Origin: Vogesella margarita
Lineage (GTDB): Bacteria > Pseudomonadota > Gammaproteobacteria > Burkholderiales > Chromobacteriaceae
NCBI RefSeq assembly: GCF_028548475.1
Contig: NZ_JAQQLE010000001.1
Coordinates: 186,001 to 250,000 of the forward strand
Direction of reading: 5' to 3'
DNA length: 64,000 nt
The notes below the pieces were generated by a model. The model saw only the letters and a program-made list of their open reading frames with translations, had not been told where the DNA came from and ran no database searches. The position numbers and the translations under genes are program-made. Shown here piece by piece: positions 18,432-26,811 of the stretch; positions within the stretch are counted from its first letter, which is position 1, and each line of letters begins with the position of its first letter.

Positions 18432-19355
18432 ATGATGAACGAAGACTCTGCTCCGAGCGATGGCGGCCTGCCCATCGCCGCCGTCGAACGCGAAACCGGC
18501 ATTCCCAAGGACCTGTTGCGGATGTGGGAGCGCCGTTATGGCTTTCCGCAGCCGGCGCGCGATGCCGCCGGCGACCGCCTGTACAGCGCGGAGCAGGTCG
18601 GCAAGCTGAAGCAGGTGCGGCGGCTGATGGACCTGGGCTTTCGCCCCGGCAAGCTGGTCGGGCAGAGCATGGCGCAGCTGGAGGCGCTGGCGCAGACCCA
18701 CACCCCGGCGCGGGTGGTGCCGGATGTCTGCGCCGGCCTGATCGACGCGCTGAGCGGCCACGATGCGCTGGCGGTGCGCGAGCTGCTGCGGCACCGCCTG
18801 TTCGAGCTCGGCCTGCGCCACTTCGTCTGCGATTTCCTGGCCGCGGCCAACCAGCTGGTCGGCGAGGCGTGGATGCGCGGCGAGCTGCGCGTGCACGAGG
18901 AACACCTGTACTCGGAAGAGGTCAAGCGCGTGCTGCGCGAGACCCTGGCCGGGATCCCCGCCGGCCCGCAGTCGCCGCGGGTGATGCTGACCACCTGCCC
19001 GGGCGAGCTGCACCTGATCGGCCTGCTGATGGTGGAGGCGCTGCTGCGCCTGGCCGGCTGCGACGCCATCGCCTTCGGCGCGCAGATGCCGCTGTCCGAC
19101 ATCGCCAGCGCGGCGCGCAAGCATCGCGTCGATGTGGTGGTGCTGTCCTTTTCCGCCGCCTACGAGGCCAGTCCGCAGGCGGATGCCGCGCTGCTGGACT
19201 CGCTGCTGCCGGACGGGGTCGAGCTCTGGCTCGGCGGTAGCGGCTGCCGCGGCCTGAAGCGCTTGCCGCCGCGCGCGACGCTGCTGACGCTGGAACGGCT
19301 CGACGCCTGCGTCAGCCTCTGGCGCGAGCTGCACCCGCCGGCAATTGCCGTTTGA
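18432..19355 (+). CDS. MerR-family regulator with CarH/LitR-type cobalamin photoreceptor domain
   Basis: A 307-residue protein with three parts. An N-terminal MerR helix-turn-helix (LPIAAVERETGIPKDLLRMWERRYGFPQP) is followed by a helical linker and a C-terminal B12-binding domain. The W-x9-EH motif of CarH photoreceptors is complete: W147, E157 and H158. The cobalamin ligand motif ExHxxG is complete as E192, H194 and G197. In CarH and LitR proteins these residues bind adenosylcobalamin, and light breaks the repressor tetramer. The gene follows the lipid operon on the same strand and probably controls it, linking light or photo-oxidative stress to membrane lipid change. Two tandem ATGs (18432, 18435) are possible starts; the ribosome binding site is weak. 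Confidence 0.9.
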   Translation: MMNEDSAPSDGGLPIAAVERETGIPKDLLRMWERRYGFPQPARDAAGDRLYSAEQVGKLKQVRRLMDLGFRPGKLVGQSMAQLEALAQTHTPARVVPDVCAGLIDALSGHDALAVRELLRHRLFELGLRHFVCDFLAAANQLVGEAWMRGELRVHEEHLYSEEVKRVLRETLAGIPAGPQSPRVMLTTCPGELHLIGLLMVEALLRLAGCDAIAFGAQMPLSDIASAARKHRVDVVVLSFSAAYEASPQADAALLDSLLPDGVELWLGGSGCRGLKRLPPRATLLTLERLDACVSLWRELHPPAIAV

Positions 19356-19382
19356 AAAAGGCGGCGACCTTGGCCATAACAA

Positions 19383-19416
19383 AGAGGCCATCGCGGCGTG
19401 TCGCCGGATGGCCTTG
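19383..19416 (+). terminator. Possible terminator hairpin after the MerR gene
   Basis: An imperfect stem (AGGCCATC with GATGGCCT, continuing into CGGCG/CGCCG around TGT) without a clear T-tract. Termination is plausible but unproven. Confidence 0.4.
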
Positions 19417-19440
19417 GGGTGGTGGCAGCGCGGCCGGTCT

Positions 19441-19584
19441 CAGAACGTGTTCACGATCTCGCGAGCTAGAGCGAGACCAGGCAAAAACGGCTGAGGAAGC
19501 GGCGTTTAACTGGAATAAACAAGCATTCCGAAGCCGTTTTTAACGCGGTATCGCCGAAGCGCAGCAGATCGTGAACAGGTTCTC
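19441..19584. repeat. MITE-like element with terminal inverted repeats
   Basis: Outer arms at 19441-19459 and 19566-19584 are inverted repeats matching at 17 of 19 positions (core TGTTCACGATCT). A second, nested pair is perfect: AAAAACGGCT (19483-19492) and AGCCGTTTTT (19532-19541). The 144-base unit holds no usable gene and is AT-richer than its surroundings. Its right end overlaps the stop codon of the DUF1841 gene. It looks like a small non-autonomous transposable element or dispersed hairpin repeat; no transposase is present in the window and no flanking target duplication is clear. Confidence 0.6.
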
Positions 19585-20062
19585 AGTCGTCCATGTCTTT
19601 CAGGTTCTTGCGCGGGGTGTCTTCCGGATCCTGCCCCAGCTTGCCGCGGATACAGGACAGGTACACGTTCACGTCCGGCCCGCCGCCGTAACGCTGCGCC
19701 TGCCAGATCATCTCGCCCAGGCAGTCCAGCACCTCGTGCTGCGCGTCGTGCTCGCTGCCGGTCTGCTGCAACAGCTGCTGGTACAGCGCGCGGATGCCGG
19801 GCGGCTGGTCGATCGACAGCTGCTCTTCCAGCGCCAGGTGCATGCCCATGTGCAGGAAGGGGTTGGTTTCGCCTTGCTCCGGCATCCACTCACGCTCGGC
19901 GTACTGTTGCGGACGGTTGAGCAGGTCGTGGTATTCCGGATGCAGCATGATCACGCTGAACAGCAGCTTCTCCAGATCGGTCAGCGGCTGACCGGCCTGT
20001 TGCTTCTGCCAGGTATCGAAAAAGAAACGGCGGGCATCCTGTCGGCTGGGTGCGAACATCAT
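19583..20062 (-). CDS. DUF1841 family protein
   Basis: A 159-residue cytoplasmic protein of the DUF1841 family, common in Betaproteobacteria including Neisseria and of unknown function. Typical blocks are MFAPSRQDARRFFFDTWQK at the start, LTDLEKLLFSVIMLHPEYHDLL, NPFLHMGMHLALEEQLSIDQPPGIRALY and the C-terminal HEVLDCLGEMIWQAQRYGG. The start is taken as the first of two tandem ATGs (20062, 20059), because the family begins at MFAPSR; the reading frame is open further upstream. The MITE-like element reaches into its stop codon, so its last residues (NLKDMDD) may differ from relatives. Confidence 0.85.
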   Translation of the reverse strand: MMFAPSRQDARRFFFDTWQKQQAGQPLTDLEKLLFSVIMLHPEYHDLLNRPQQYAEREWMPEQGETNPFLHMGMHLALEEQLSIDQPPGIRALYQQLLQQTGSEHDAQHEVLDCLGEMIWQAQRYGGGPDVNVYLSCIRGKLGQDPEDTPRKNLKDMDD

Positions 20063-20112
20063 GGTTGACTGATTTACTCGGAAAAGCAGCATTATACGGA
20101 TGGAGACCCACC

Positions 20113-20598
<486 letters not shown>

Positions 20599-20612
20599 AC
20601 ATACCCCACAAA

Positions 20613-20652
20613 ACACTGCGGCCAACCTTGAGCGCAAGGTTGGCCGCAGTGT
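20613..20652. terminator. Bidirectional terminator-like hairpin built from an inverted motif pair
   Basis: The reverse motif (20617-20629) and forward motif (20636-20648) form an 18-bp perfect stem with loop AGCG. It lies between the convergent glutathione peroxidase and trmB genes. No T-tract follows in either direction. This matches the way inverted uptake sequences serve as terminators in Neisseria and Haemophilus. Confidence 0.8.
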
Positions 20653-20668
20653 CACGCCGGCAAAGGGA

Positions 20669-21349
20669 TTACTTGCGGGTGAAGATGATGTCCCACACGC
20701 CGTGGCCCAGGCGAATGCCGCGCGCCTCGAACTTGGTCAGCGGGCGGTAGTCCGGGCGCGGCGCGTAGCCGTCGGCGCTGTTGGCCAGATCGGCGTTGGC
20801 GCTGAACACTTCCATGATCTGGATTGCGTAGTCTTCCCAGTCGGTGGCTGCGTGCAGGTAGCCGCCCGGCTTCAGCTTGCGCACCAGTTTTTCCACCAGC
20901 GGCGCCTGGATCAGCCGGCGCTTGTTGTGGCGCTTCTTGTGCCACGGATCGGGGAAGAAGATGTGCACGCCGTCCAGCGAACCGTCCGGCAGCATGTTGT
21001 CCAGCACCTCCACCGCGTCGTGGCGGATCAGGCGCAGGTTGCTGAGGTTCTGCTCGCCGATCAGCTTGAACAGGTTGCCCACGCCCGGCGAGTGCACCTC
21101 GATGCCGAGGTAATCCTTGTCCGGATTGCCGGCGGCGATTTCGGCGGTGGCGCCGCCCATGCCGAAGCCGATTTCCAGGATTTTCGGTGCCGCGCGGCCG
21201 AAGGCCTGCTGCAGGTCCAGCGGCGCCGCCCGATACTCGATGCCCCATTTCGGCATGCCTTCGTCGATGGCGCGCTGCTGCGCAGGAGACAGGTGGCCCT
21301 GACGCAGTACGAAGCTGCGAATGGCGCGGTTGAAGGCCGGATTTTCCAT
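20669..21349 (-). CDS. trmB: tRNA (guanine-N7-)-methyltransferase
   Basis: TrmB methylates G46 in the variable loop of tRNAs using SAM. The 226-residue protein has the SAM motif [15 protein letters not shown] and the family signature [24 protein letters not shown] follows further on. The ATG at 21349 is chosen because GAGTGA stands nine bases upstream in the reading direction. A GTG three codons earlier (21358) is the alternative and would add M-T-T. Confidence 0.96.
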   Translation of the reverse strand: MENPAFNRAIRSFVLRQGHLSPAQQRAIDEGMPKWGIEYRAAPLDLQQAFGRAAPKILEIGFGMGGATAEIAAGNPDKDYLGIEVHSPGVGNLFKLIGEQNLSNLRLIRHDAVEVLDNMLPDGSLDGVHIFFPDPWHKKRHNKRRLIQAPLVEKLVRKLKPGGYLHAATDWEDYAIQIMEVFSANADLANSADGYAPRPDYRPLTKFEARGIRLGHGVWDIIFTRK

Positions 21350-21545
21350 GGTCGTCACTCAAAAACTGCAAAAAGATCGCGATGTTACCGAATCTTGGCC
21401 GTCAGCGGTAGGGCTGCGCCACCACCCCGGATGCGGCCGCTTGGCACAGATCAACTCCGCTCCCGATTCACCTTGGCAAAGCGGCAGCATGTGCCATGCT
21501 GTGTGAGGGGAAAGCCGACGTAGCCATAGACACGGGAGGTGTCGC

Positions 21546-21854
21546 ATGAATGATGAACTGCACGACTTTGTAAAACAGCTGGAAGAACACCGTGCCGAAG
21601 GGCAGGAACTGGGCGCGTTGCTGCAGGTGAACGCCGTGCGCCAGCTGTCGCTGCCCTTGTGTCACGAGACCTGCGCCGAGCTGCGCGCGATGGCCGAGGT
21701 GTTCCAGTGCGATGAAGCACTGCTGGCCAGCGCCATCCTGCGCGGCGCACTGCGCCATATGCAGCTGCACCTCAACGACGATCTCGACGCGCTGGCCGCG
21801 CTGGCGCGCGACCGGCTGACCAGCCCGTGCGAGGACGCCAGCGAGGCGATCTGA
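21546..21854 (+). CDS. Small protein with ribbon-helix-helix-like pattern, unknown function
   Basis: A 102-residue protein I do not recognise as a named family. It has a strong Shine-Dalgarno sequence (GGGAGGTG, 21534-21541) and its own terminator, so it is surely expressed. An acidic N-terminal helix (MNDELHDFVKQLEEHRAEGQELG) leads to VRQLSLPLCHETCAELRAMAEVFQCDEALLASAILRGALRHMQ. This resembles a ribbon-helix-helix unit: a short strand, helix, turn and second helix, as in Arc/MetJ-type DNA-binding proteins. A C-terminal helix follows. A dimeric DNA-binding role is only suggested by this pattern; three cysteines lie in or near the helices. Confidence 0.65.
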   Translation: MNDELHDFVKQLEEHRAEGQELGALLQVNAVRQLSLPLCHETCAELRAMAEVFQCDEALLASAILRGALRHMQLHLNDDLDALAALARDRLTSPCEDASEAI

Positions 21855-21876
21855 CACGGCGGCAAGCCCACCATGA

Positions 21877-21906
21877 AGAAACCCCGCCACGGCGGGGTTT
21901 CTTTTT
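21877..21906 (+). terminator. Terminator after the small ribbon-helix-helix-like gene
   Basis: An 11-bp stem GAAACCCCGCC/GGCGGGGTTTC is followed by TTTTTA. The convergent SDR gene ends about 35 bases further, so it may serve both. Confidence 0.85.
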
Positions 21907-21940
21907 ATGGTGGAGCCCAGGGTTGGCCGCAAGGCGGCGC

Positions 21941-22807
21941 TTACAGCCGGCGCAGCAACTCGTCCACCGTCGGGTAGCGCAGGCAGCCGGGCAGCTCGCG
22001 CAGCAGGCGCGCGTTGCTGAGGCGACGCGATTCTGCCATGAACGACCACAGCCCCGGTGATACCTGCTGCTGCACCACCGTGCGTGGCAGGCGCGGCGCA
22101 CGCGGGTAGCCCAGCGTATCGGCCAGCTTGTCGTACCACTCGCCGACCGGCAGCGGCTGGCTGTCGCAGGCGTTGTAGACGCGGATGCCGCCGCGCGGCT
22201 GCTGCAGCGCGGCCACGCACAGTCGCGCCAGGTCGTCGGCGTGGATGTGGTTGCTGACGCTGTCTTCGGCGGCATCGATCAGCGGGGTGCCGTTGACGAG
22301 GCGGGTGACGGGCAGGCGCTCGGCGGCGTAGATACCCGGCGCGCGCAGGATGGTCAGCGCGCTGCCGTGGGCGATGGCGAAGCTGCGCAGCGCGCGCTCG
22401 GCGTCGACGCGGCGGCGGGCGCGCGGCGACGTTGGCCGCAGCGGTGCGCACTCGTCCAGCCACTTGCCATCGGCATTGCCGTACACGCCGCTGGTGCTGA
22501 TATAGACCAGTTGCTGTGGTAAACTCGCCGTTTTTGCCAGTCGCGACAAGACCTTGCGCATTCTGGGGTCGATATTGCCGTGTTCCGGCGGCGGCGCGGT
22601 GTACAGCACCGCGTCGGCGAGGCCGGCGAGGCGTTCGAGACTGCGCGCATCATCTAGATCGCCCGGCACTGGCCGGGCTCCCAGCTGTCGCCATTGCGCG
22701 GAGGTTTCCGGGCGGCGCGTCAGCGCCAGTATCCGCCAGTGCGGTAGCAGCAGGGGCAGGGCACGCCGGGCGATATCGCCGGTGCCGATGATCAACAAGG
22801 TTCGCAT
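21941..22807 (-). CDS. NAD(P)-binding epimerase-like SDR (YeeZ-like)
   Basis: A 288-residue protein of the extended or atypical SDR group. It starts with the cofactor motif LIIGTGDIARRALPLL, followed by the strand RILALTRRPE. The active-site region is VYISTSGVYGNADGKWLDECAPLRP with the Ser and Tyr of the SDR centre; NHIHADDLARLCVAAL is typical of epimerase-like proteins. The reading frame is open upstream, and the start is taken at ATG 22807 (MRTLLIIGTG) because it begins at the Rossmann strand. ATG 22816 is possible and neither has a good ribosome binding site. The substrate is unknown. Confidence 0.82.
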   Translation of the reverse strand: MRTLLIIGTGDIARRALPLLLPHWRILALTRRPETSAQWRQLGARPVPGDLDDARSLERLAGLADAVLYTAPPPEHGNIDPRMRKVLSRLAKTASLPQQLVYISTSGVYGNADGKWLDECAPLRPTSPRARRRVDAERALRSFAIAHGSALTILRAPGIYAAERLPVTRLVNGTPLIDAAEDSVSNHIHADDLARLCVAALQQPRGGIRVYNACDSQPLPVGEWYDKLADTLGYPRAPRLPRTVVQQQVSPGLWSFMAESRRLSNARLLRELPGCLRYPTVDELLRRL

Positions 22808-22840
22808 GACGGCCATTTTAGCGAAGTTTAAGGGAACAAG

Positions 22841-23872
22841 ATGACGTGTCAGGTAAAGGTGCTTCCGAGCGGCCATTCTTTTGCGGTTGAAACGCATGAA
22901 ACCATTCTTGAGGCCGCCTTGCGCCAGAACGTTGGCCTGCCTTACGGCTGCCGTGACGGTGCCTGTGGCGCCTGCAAGGGCAAGGTTGTCGCCGGCGAGG
23001 TAGAACACGGTGGCGCGCAGGAAAAGGCGCTGTCCGCCGCCGACCGCGCGCAGGGCATGGCGCTGTTCTGCTGTGCCAAGCCGCAGGGTGACATCACCAT
23101 CGAAGTGCGCGAGCTGGCCGGTATCGGCGACATCCAGATCAAGACCCTGCCTTGCCGTGTTGAGTCGATCGAGAAGATCCACGACGTGGCGGTGCTGAAA
23201 CTGAAACTGCCGGTCTCCGAGCGCCTGCAGTTCATGGCCGGTCAGTACATCGACATCCTGATGAAGGACGGCAAGAAGCGCAGCTTCTCCATCGCCAATG
23301 CGCCGCACGACGACGCCTTCATTGAGCTGCACATCCGCAATCAGCCGGGCGGCACCTTCTCCGAATACGTGTTCAATACCATGAAGGAAAAGGAAATCAT
23401 GCGCTTCAAGGGGCCGCTGGGTTCCTTCTTCCTGCGCGAGGATTCCGACAAGCCGATCATCATGGTGGCCAGCGGCACCGGTTTTGCGCCGATCAAGGGC
23501 ATCATCGAGCACGCCATCCACCACTGCATCACCCGCCCGATCGTGTTCTACTGGGGCGCGCGCACGCCGCATGACCTGTACATGGCGGAGAAGGCTGGGC
23601 AGTGGCAGGCACAAAACGCCAACATCACCTTCATCCCGGTGGTGTCGGACGCGCTGCCGGAGCACAACTGGCTAGGCCGCAGCGGCTTCGTGCACCAGGC
23701 GGTGCTGGACGACTTCGACGACCTGTCCGGCTACCAGGTGTACGCCTGCGGCGCGCCGATCATGGTCGAGGCCGCACACAAGTCCTTCATCGCCGAGCGC
23801 AAGCTGCCGGAGGATGAGTTCTTCTCCGACGCCTTCTTCCTGTCCAAGGACATGAGCGGCAGCAAGCCGTAA
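22841..23872 (+). CDS. Ferredoxin-FAD/NAD reductase (CDP-6-deoxy-glucoseen reductase-like)
   Basis: A 343-residue iron-sulfur flavoprotein with an N-terminal plant-type [2Fe-2S] ferredoxin domain (cysteines C37, C42, C45 and C77 or C78). An FAD-binding barrel (RSFSIANAPHDDAFIELHIRNQPGG) and a C-terminal NAD(P) domain (MVASGTGFAPIKGIIEHA and YACGAPIMVEAAHKSF) follow. Such proteins pass electrons from NAD(P)H through FAD to the iron-sulfur centre and on to a partner oxygenase or dehydratase. In Neisseriales they are often named CDP-6-deoxy-delta-3,4-glucoseen reductase, but no deoxysugar genes are nearby, so that name is doubtful. Start ATG follows AAGGGAAC. Confidence 0.9.
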   Translation: MTCQVKVLPSGHSFAVETHETILEAALRQNVGLPYGCRDGACGACKGKVVAGEVEHGGAQEKALSAADRAQGMALFCCAKPQGDITIEVRELAGIGDIQIKTLPCRVESIEKIHDVAVLKLKLPVSERLQFMAGQYIDILMKDGKKRSFSIANAPHDDAFIELHIRNQPGGTFSEYVFNTMKEKEIMRFKGPLGSFFLREDSDKPIIMVASGTGFAPIKGIIEHAIHHCITRPIVFYWGARTPHDLYMAEKAGQWQAQNANITFIPVVSDALPEHNWLGRSGFVHQAVLDDFDDLSGYQVYACGAPIMVEAAHKSFIAERKLPEDEFFSDAFFLSKDMSGSKP

Positions 23873-23891
23873 ACCAGCCTCCGCCGATGAC

Positions 23892-23916
23892 AAAGCCGCC
23901 TCGTCAGGCGGCTTTT
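23892..23916 (+). terminator. Terminator after the ferredoxin reductase gene
   Basis: A 9-10-bp stem AAGCCGCCT/AGGCGGCTT with loop CGTC, ending in TTTT. Confidence 0.85.
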
Positions 23917-23934
23917 GCGCTTATATGGCTGTAC

Positions 23935-24894
23935 TCAGCCGTCAGACAGCACCTTGATGTGTGCCGCGACACTGCGGCCCAGTGCCGACAGGTCGTAGCC
24001 TCCCTCCAGCACCGACACGATGCGTCCTTCGCAATGGGTGGCGGCCAGCTGCAGCAGTTTGCGCGTCACCCACTCGTAGTCGGCTTCGGTCAGCGCCAGC
24101 GAGGCCATGTCGTCTTCGCGGTGGGCGTCGAAACCGGCTGAGATGAAGATCATTTCTGGCTTGAATTCTTCCAGCTGCGGCAGCCACAGATATTCGACCG
24201 CCTCGCGGAATTCGCGGCTGCCGCTGCCGGCCTTCAGCGGCACATGGTGCATGTTCGTTCCCATCGGTTGATCGCCGCTGTAGGGGAAGAACGGGTGCTG
24301 GAAAATCGACACCATCATCACGCGCGGATCGTCGCGGAAGATTTCCTCGGTGCCATTGCCGTGGTGGACATCGAAATCGACGATGGCCACGCGCTGCAAC
24401 TTATAGGTTGACAGTGCATGGGCAATGCCGACAGCGATATTGTTGAAAAAGCAGAAGCCCATCGAGCGCGCGCTTTCGGCATGGTGTCCCGGCGGCCGGA
24501 TCGAGCAGAACGCATTCGGCGCTTCCTTGTTGCACACCATGTCGACCGCCTTCACCACCGCACCGGCAGCGCGTCTGGCCGCCTGCAGAGTGCCGGGGCA
24601 CATCGCGGTATCCGGATCGACACGGAAGGTGCCCACCGACGGTGAGCAGGCCTCGATGTAGTCAACATAATGGGGTGGGTGCACGCGGGCCAGCTGCTGT
24701 TCGCTCACCAGCGGTGCCTCCACTTCCTGCAGGCTGTCAAACAGCTGTGCCGCCATCAGCTGATCCTTGATGGCAGTCAGCCGTTCCGGACATTCCGGGT
24801 GGCCGCTACCCATATTGTGCTGCAAGCAGTCGGAGTGGCTGATAAAGGCGGTGAGTCCACCGCCGTTCAGGTGCGATTTGAGCCAGGTGAGCAC
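23935..24894 (-). CDS. Histone-deacetylase-family (AcuC/AphA-like) zinc amidohydrolase
   Basis: A 319-residue arginase/deacetylase-fold enzyme. HDAC hallmarks are intact: HPECPERL near the start, the charge-relay histidines in RPPGHHAESARSMGFCFFNN, zinc ligands Asp and His in VDFDVHHGNGTEEIF, the third zinc Asp in ISAGFDAHREDD, and LEGGYD near the end. Bacterial members deacetylate acetyl-lysine on metabolic enzymes or acetylpolyamines; the substrate is not fixed by sequence. The start is GTG 24894, with AAGGAA six bases upstream. A Pat-type lysine acetyltransferase is encoded in the same window (33.6 kb). Confidence 0.93.
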   Translation of the reverse strand: MLTWLKSHLNGGGLTAFISHSDCLQHNMGSGHPECPERLTAIKDQLMAAQLFDSLQEVEAPLVSEQQLARVHPPHYVDYIEACSPSVGTFRVDPDTAMCPGTLQAARRAAGAVVKAVDMVCNKEAPNAFCSIRPPGHHAESARSMGFCFFNNIAVGIAHALSTYKLQRVAIVDFDVHHGNGTEEIFRDDPRVMMVSIFQHPFFPYSGDQPMGTNMHHVPLKAGSGSREFREAVEYLWLPQLEEFKPEMIFISAGFDAHREDDMASLALTEADYEWVTRKLLQLAATHCEGRIVSVLEGGYDLSALGRSVAAHIKVLSDG

Positions 24895-24971
24895 GCGCGT
24901 TTCCTTGTTGCGTTGTGGTGGCAAAAGGGATATATGAAATCTTTATAAAGTGTGCGGCCAACGGACCTCAA

Positions 24972-25880
24972 ATGCAATCCATCTCCTTTGCGTATCGTCA
25001 ACTGAACGCGTTGATTCTGGGCAAACCGCTACAAATCCGTCTGGCGCTGACCTGCGTGCTGGCTGGTGGCCACTTGCTGATCGAGGATGTGCCGGGGGTT
25101 GGCAAGACCACGCTGGCGCATGCGCTGGCCGGCGTGCTGGGGCTGGACTATCGTCGCGTGCAGTTCACCAGCGACCTGCTGCCGGCCGACATGCTGGGGG
25201 TGAGCCTGTTCCGTCCCGACGAAGGGCGTTTCGAATTCCAGCCGGGGCCGGTGTTTTCGCAGCTGTTGCTGGCCGACGAGATCAACCGCGCCTCGCCCAA
25301 GGTGCAGTCGGCGTTGCTGGAGGCGATGGAAGAGCGCCAGGTGTCGATCGACGGCCTGACGCACGCGCTGCCCAAACCGTTCTTCGTGATCGCCACCCAG
25401 AATCCGGATGGCCAGCTGGGTACATTTCCGCTGCCGGAGTCACAGCTGGATCGCTTCCTGATGCGCATCTCGCTGGGCTATCCGTCGCCGGAGTCGGAGC
25501 GTGCGTTGCTGCTGGCCGGCGACCGGCGGCAGGCCTTGTCGGCATTGCCGGTGGCGATGAAGGCCGGTGAGCTGCTGGCGCTGCAGCAGAAAGCTGCGCA
25601 GGTCACCGTCAGTGGCGCACTGGCCGACTACGTGCTGGCCCTGCTGCTGGCCAGTCGCAAGCGTGAGCTGTTCATGCACGGTCTCAGCCCGCGTGCCGGC
25701 TTGGCCATTCTGGCCGCCGCCCGCGCCTGGGCGATGCTGGACGGCCGTGACCACGTGCTGCCCGAGGACGTGAAGGCGGTGTTCGTGGCGGTGTGTGCGC
25801 ATCGCCTGCAGTCGCGGCTGCCAGGCATGAACAGCATCGATGCCGCACAACGGTTGCTGGACCATGTCCCGCTGGCGTAA
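24972..25880 (+). CDS. MoxR family AAA+ ATPase
   Basis: A 302-residue MoxR-type AAA+ protein with Walker A DVPGVGKTT (residues 39-47), Walker B LLADEINRASPKVQSALLEAMEE and sensor region FFVIATQNPDGQLGTFPLPESQLDRF. MoxR ATPases act as chaperones for VWA or DUF58 partners. Here the next genes encode DUF58 and transglutaminase-like membrane proteins, the standard moxR-DUF58-tgpA operon. The start ATG 24972 is used because it begins the family N-terminus (MQSISFAYRQLN); the ribosome binding site is weak. Part of the repeated motif (TGCGGCCAACG) lies just upstream at 24953. Confidence 0.95.
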   Translation: MQSISFAYRQLNALILGKPLQIRLALTCVLAGGHLLIEDVPGVGKTTLAHALAGVLGLDYRRVQFTSDLLPADMLGVSLFRPDEGRFEFQPGPVFSQLLLADEINRASPKVQSALLEAMEERQVSIDGLTHALPKPFFVIATQNPDGQLGTFPLPESQLDRFLMRISLGYPSPESERALLLAGDRRQALSALPVAMKAGELLALQQKAAQVTVSGALADYVLALLLASRKRELFMHGLSPRAGLAILAAARAWAMLDGRDHVLPEDVKAVFVAVCAHRLQSRLPGMNSIDAAQRLLDHVPLA

Positions 25881-26811
25881 GGCGGTTTCGGCCTGGCTGT
25901 TGCGCCGCCTGCCAAGACAGCCGCAGCTGGTGCTGGGGCAGTCGCGCATCTACCTGCTGCCGACCTCGTTTGGCTGGGGGCTGCTACTGGTGGCGTGGGC
26001 GGTGTGGATCGGTGCGCTTAACTATGCGGTCAGCCTCGCCTATGTGCTGTCGTTCTGGATCGTGTCGCTGGTGCTGATTGCCGTGGTGCTGGCCTACCGC
26101 CAGCTGGCCGGCCTCGCGATCCGCTGCGGAGCGGCCGACGATGTGGTGGCCGGCAGTCAGGCGCTGTTTCCCTTGCAATTGCAGTGGCCGGAGGGCGAGT
26201 CGCGGCTGTTGCGCCTCGGCTGGCATGACGAGGCCGGCAGCGTGGTGCTGGACCGTCCCGGCGAGGTGCTGTTGCCGCGACTGACGCTGCAGCGCGGGCA
26301 GATGACGATCCCGCCGCTGCGTGTCTATTCCGAATCGCCATTGGGGCTGGTGCGGGCCTTTGCCTACCTGCGCTTGCAGGCACAGGTATGCGTTTATCCA
26401 CAGCCTTGCGCCGACGAGCGGGTGGCGGCCAGCCTGCCCAATGGTGACCAGCAGCGTCAGCTGCAGCCGGTGCCGGGTGAGCTGTTTTCCCATCTGGTGG
26501 CCTGGCAGCCGGAGCTGGGCGCCCGGCGTATCGCCTGGAAAGCCTACGCCCGCCGCGGTGTGCTGCTGGCGCGGCGGTTCGAGGAGCCGCAAGCGTCACG
26601 GGCGACCTGCCTGCTGGAGTGGTCCGCCTATCCGGCGGAGATGACGGCCGAGGCGCGCCTGTCGCGCTTGTGCTGGCAGCTGCTGGCGGCGGCGCGGCGC
26701 GGCGAGGATGTCGTCCTGCGGCTGCCGCAACAGGAGCTGCGGCTGAGCGCGGGCGAGGTGCGGCCTGGGCTGCGCGCGCTGGCCGGCTTTGGAGTGCGCG
26801 ATGCGCAGTGA
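25864..26811 (+). CDS. DUF58 domain membrane protein
   Basis: A 315-residue protein with two adjacent transmembrane segments near the N-terminus (about residues 33-55 and 60-80). A DUF58 region follows, including RVYSESPLGLVRAFAYLRLQ, VYPQP and the family core LVAWQPELGARRIAWKAYARRGVLLARRFEE. DUF58 proteins are thought to be VWA-like partners of MoxR ATPases. It overlaps the end of moxR by 17 bases and the start of tgpA by 11, so the three are translationally linked. The biological process served is not known; envelope maintenance is often proposed. Confidence 0.9.
   Translation: MSRWRKAVSAWLLRRLPRQPQLVLGQSRIYLLPTSFGWGLLLVAWAVWIGALNYAVSLAYVLSFWIVSLVLIAVVLAYRQLAGLAIRCGAADDVVAGSQALFPLQLQWPEGESRLLRLGWHDEAGSVVLDRPGEVLLPRLTLQRGQMTIPPLRVYSESPLGLVRAFAYLRLQAQVCVYPQPCADERVAASLPNGDQQRQLQPVPGELFSHLVAWQPELGARRIAWKAYARRGVLLARRFEEPQASRATCLLEWSAYPAEMTAEARLSRLCWQLLAAARRGEDVVLRLPQQELRLSAGEVRPGLRALAGFGVRDAQ

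Noticed and set aside
19356-19582. Hidden small gene between the MerR and DUF1841 genes
   Set aside because: A 63-codon frame exists but runs through the inverted-repeat element and has no ribosome binding site or recognisable sequence.
22841-23872. Ferredoxin reductase as part of a deoxysugar (ascarylose) pathway
   Set aside because: No dehydratase or other nucleotide-sugar gene lies nearby, so the usual database name says little about function here.
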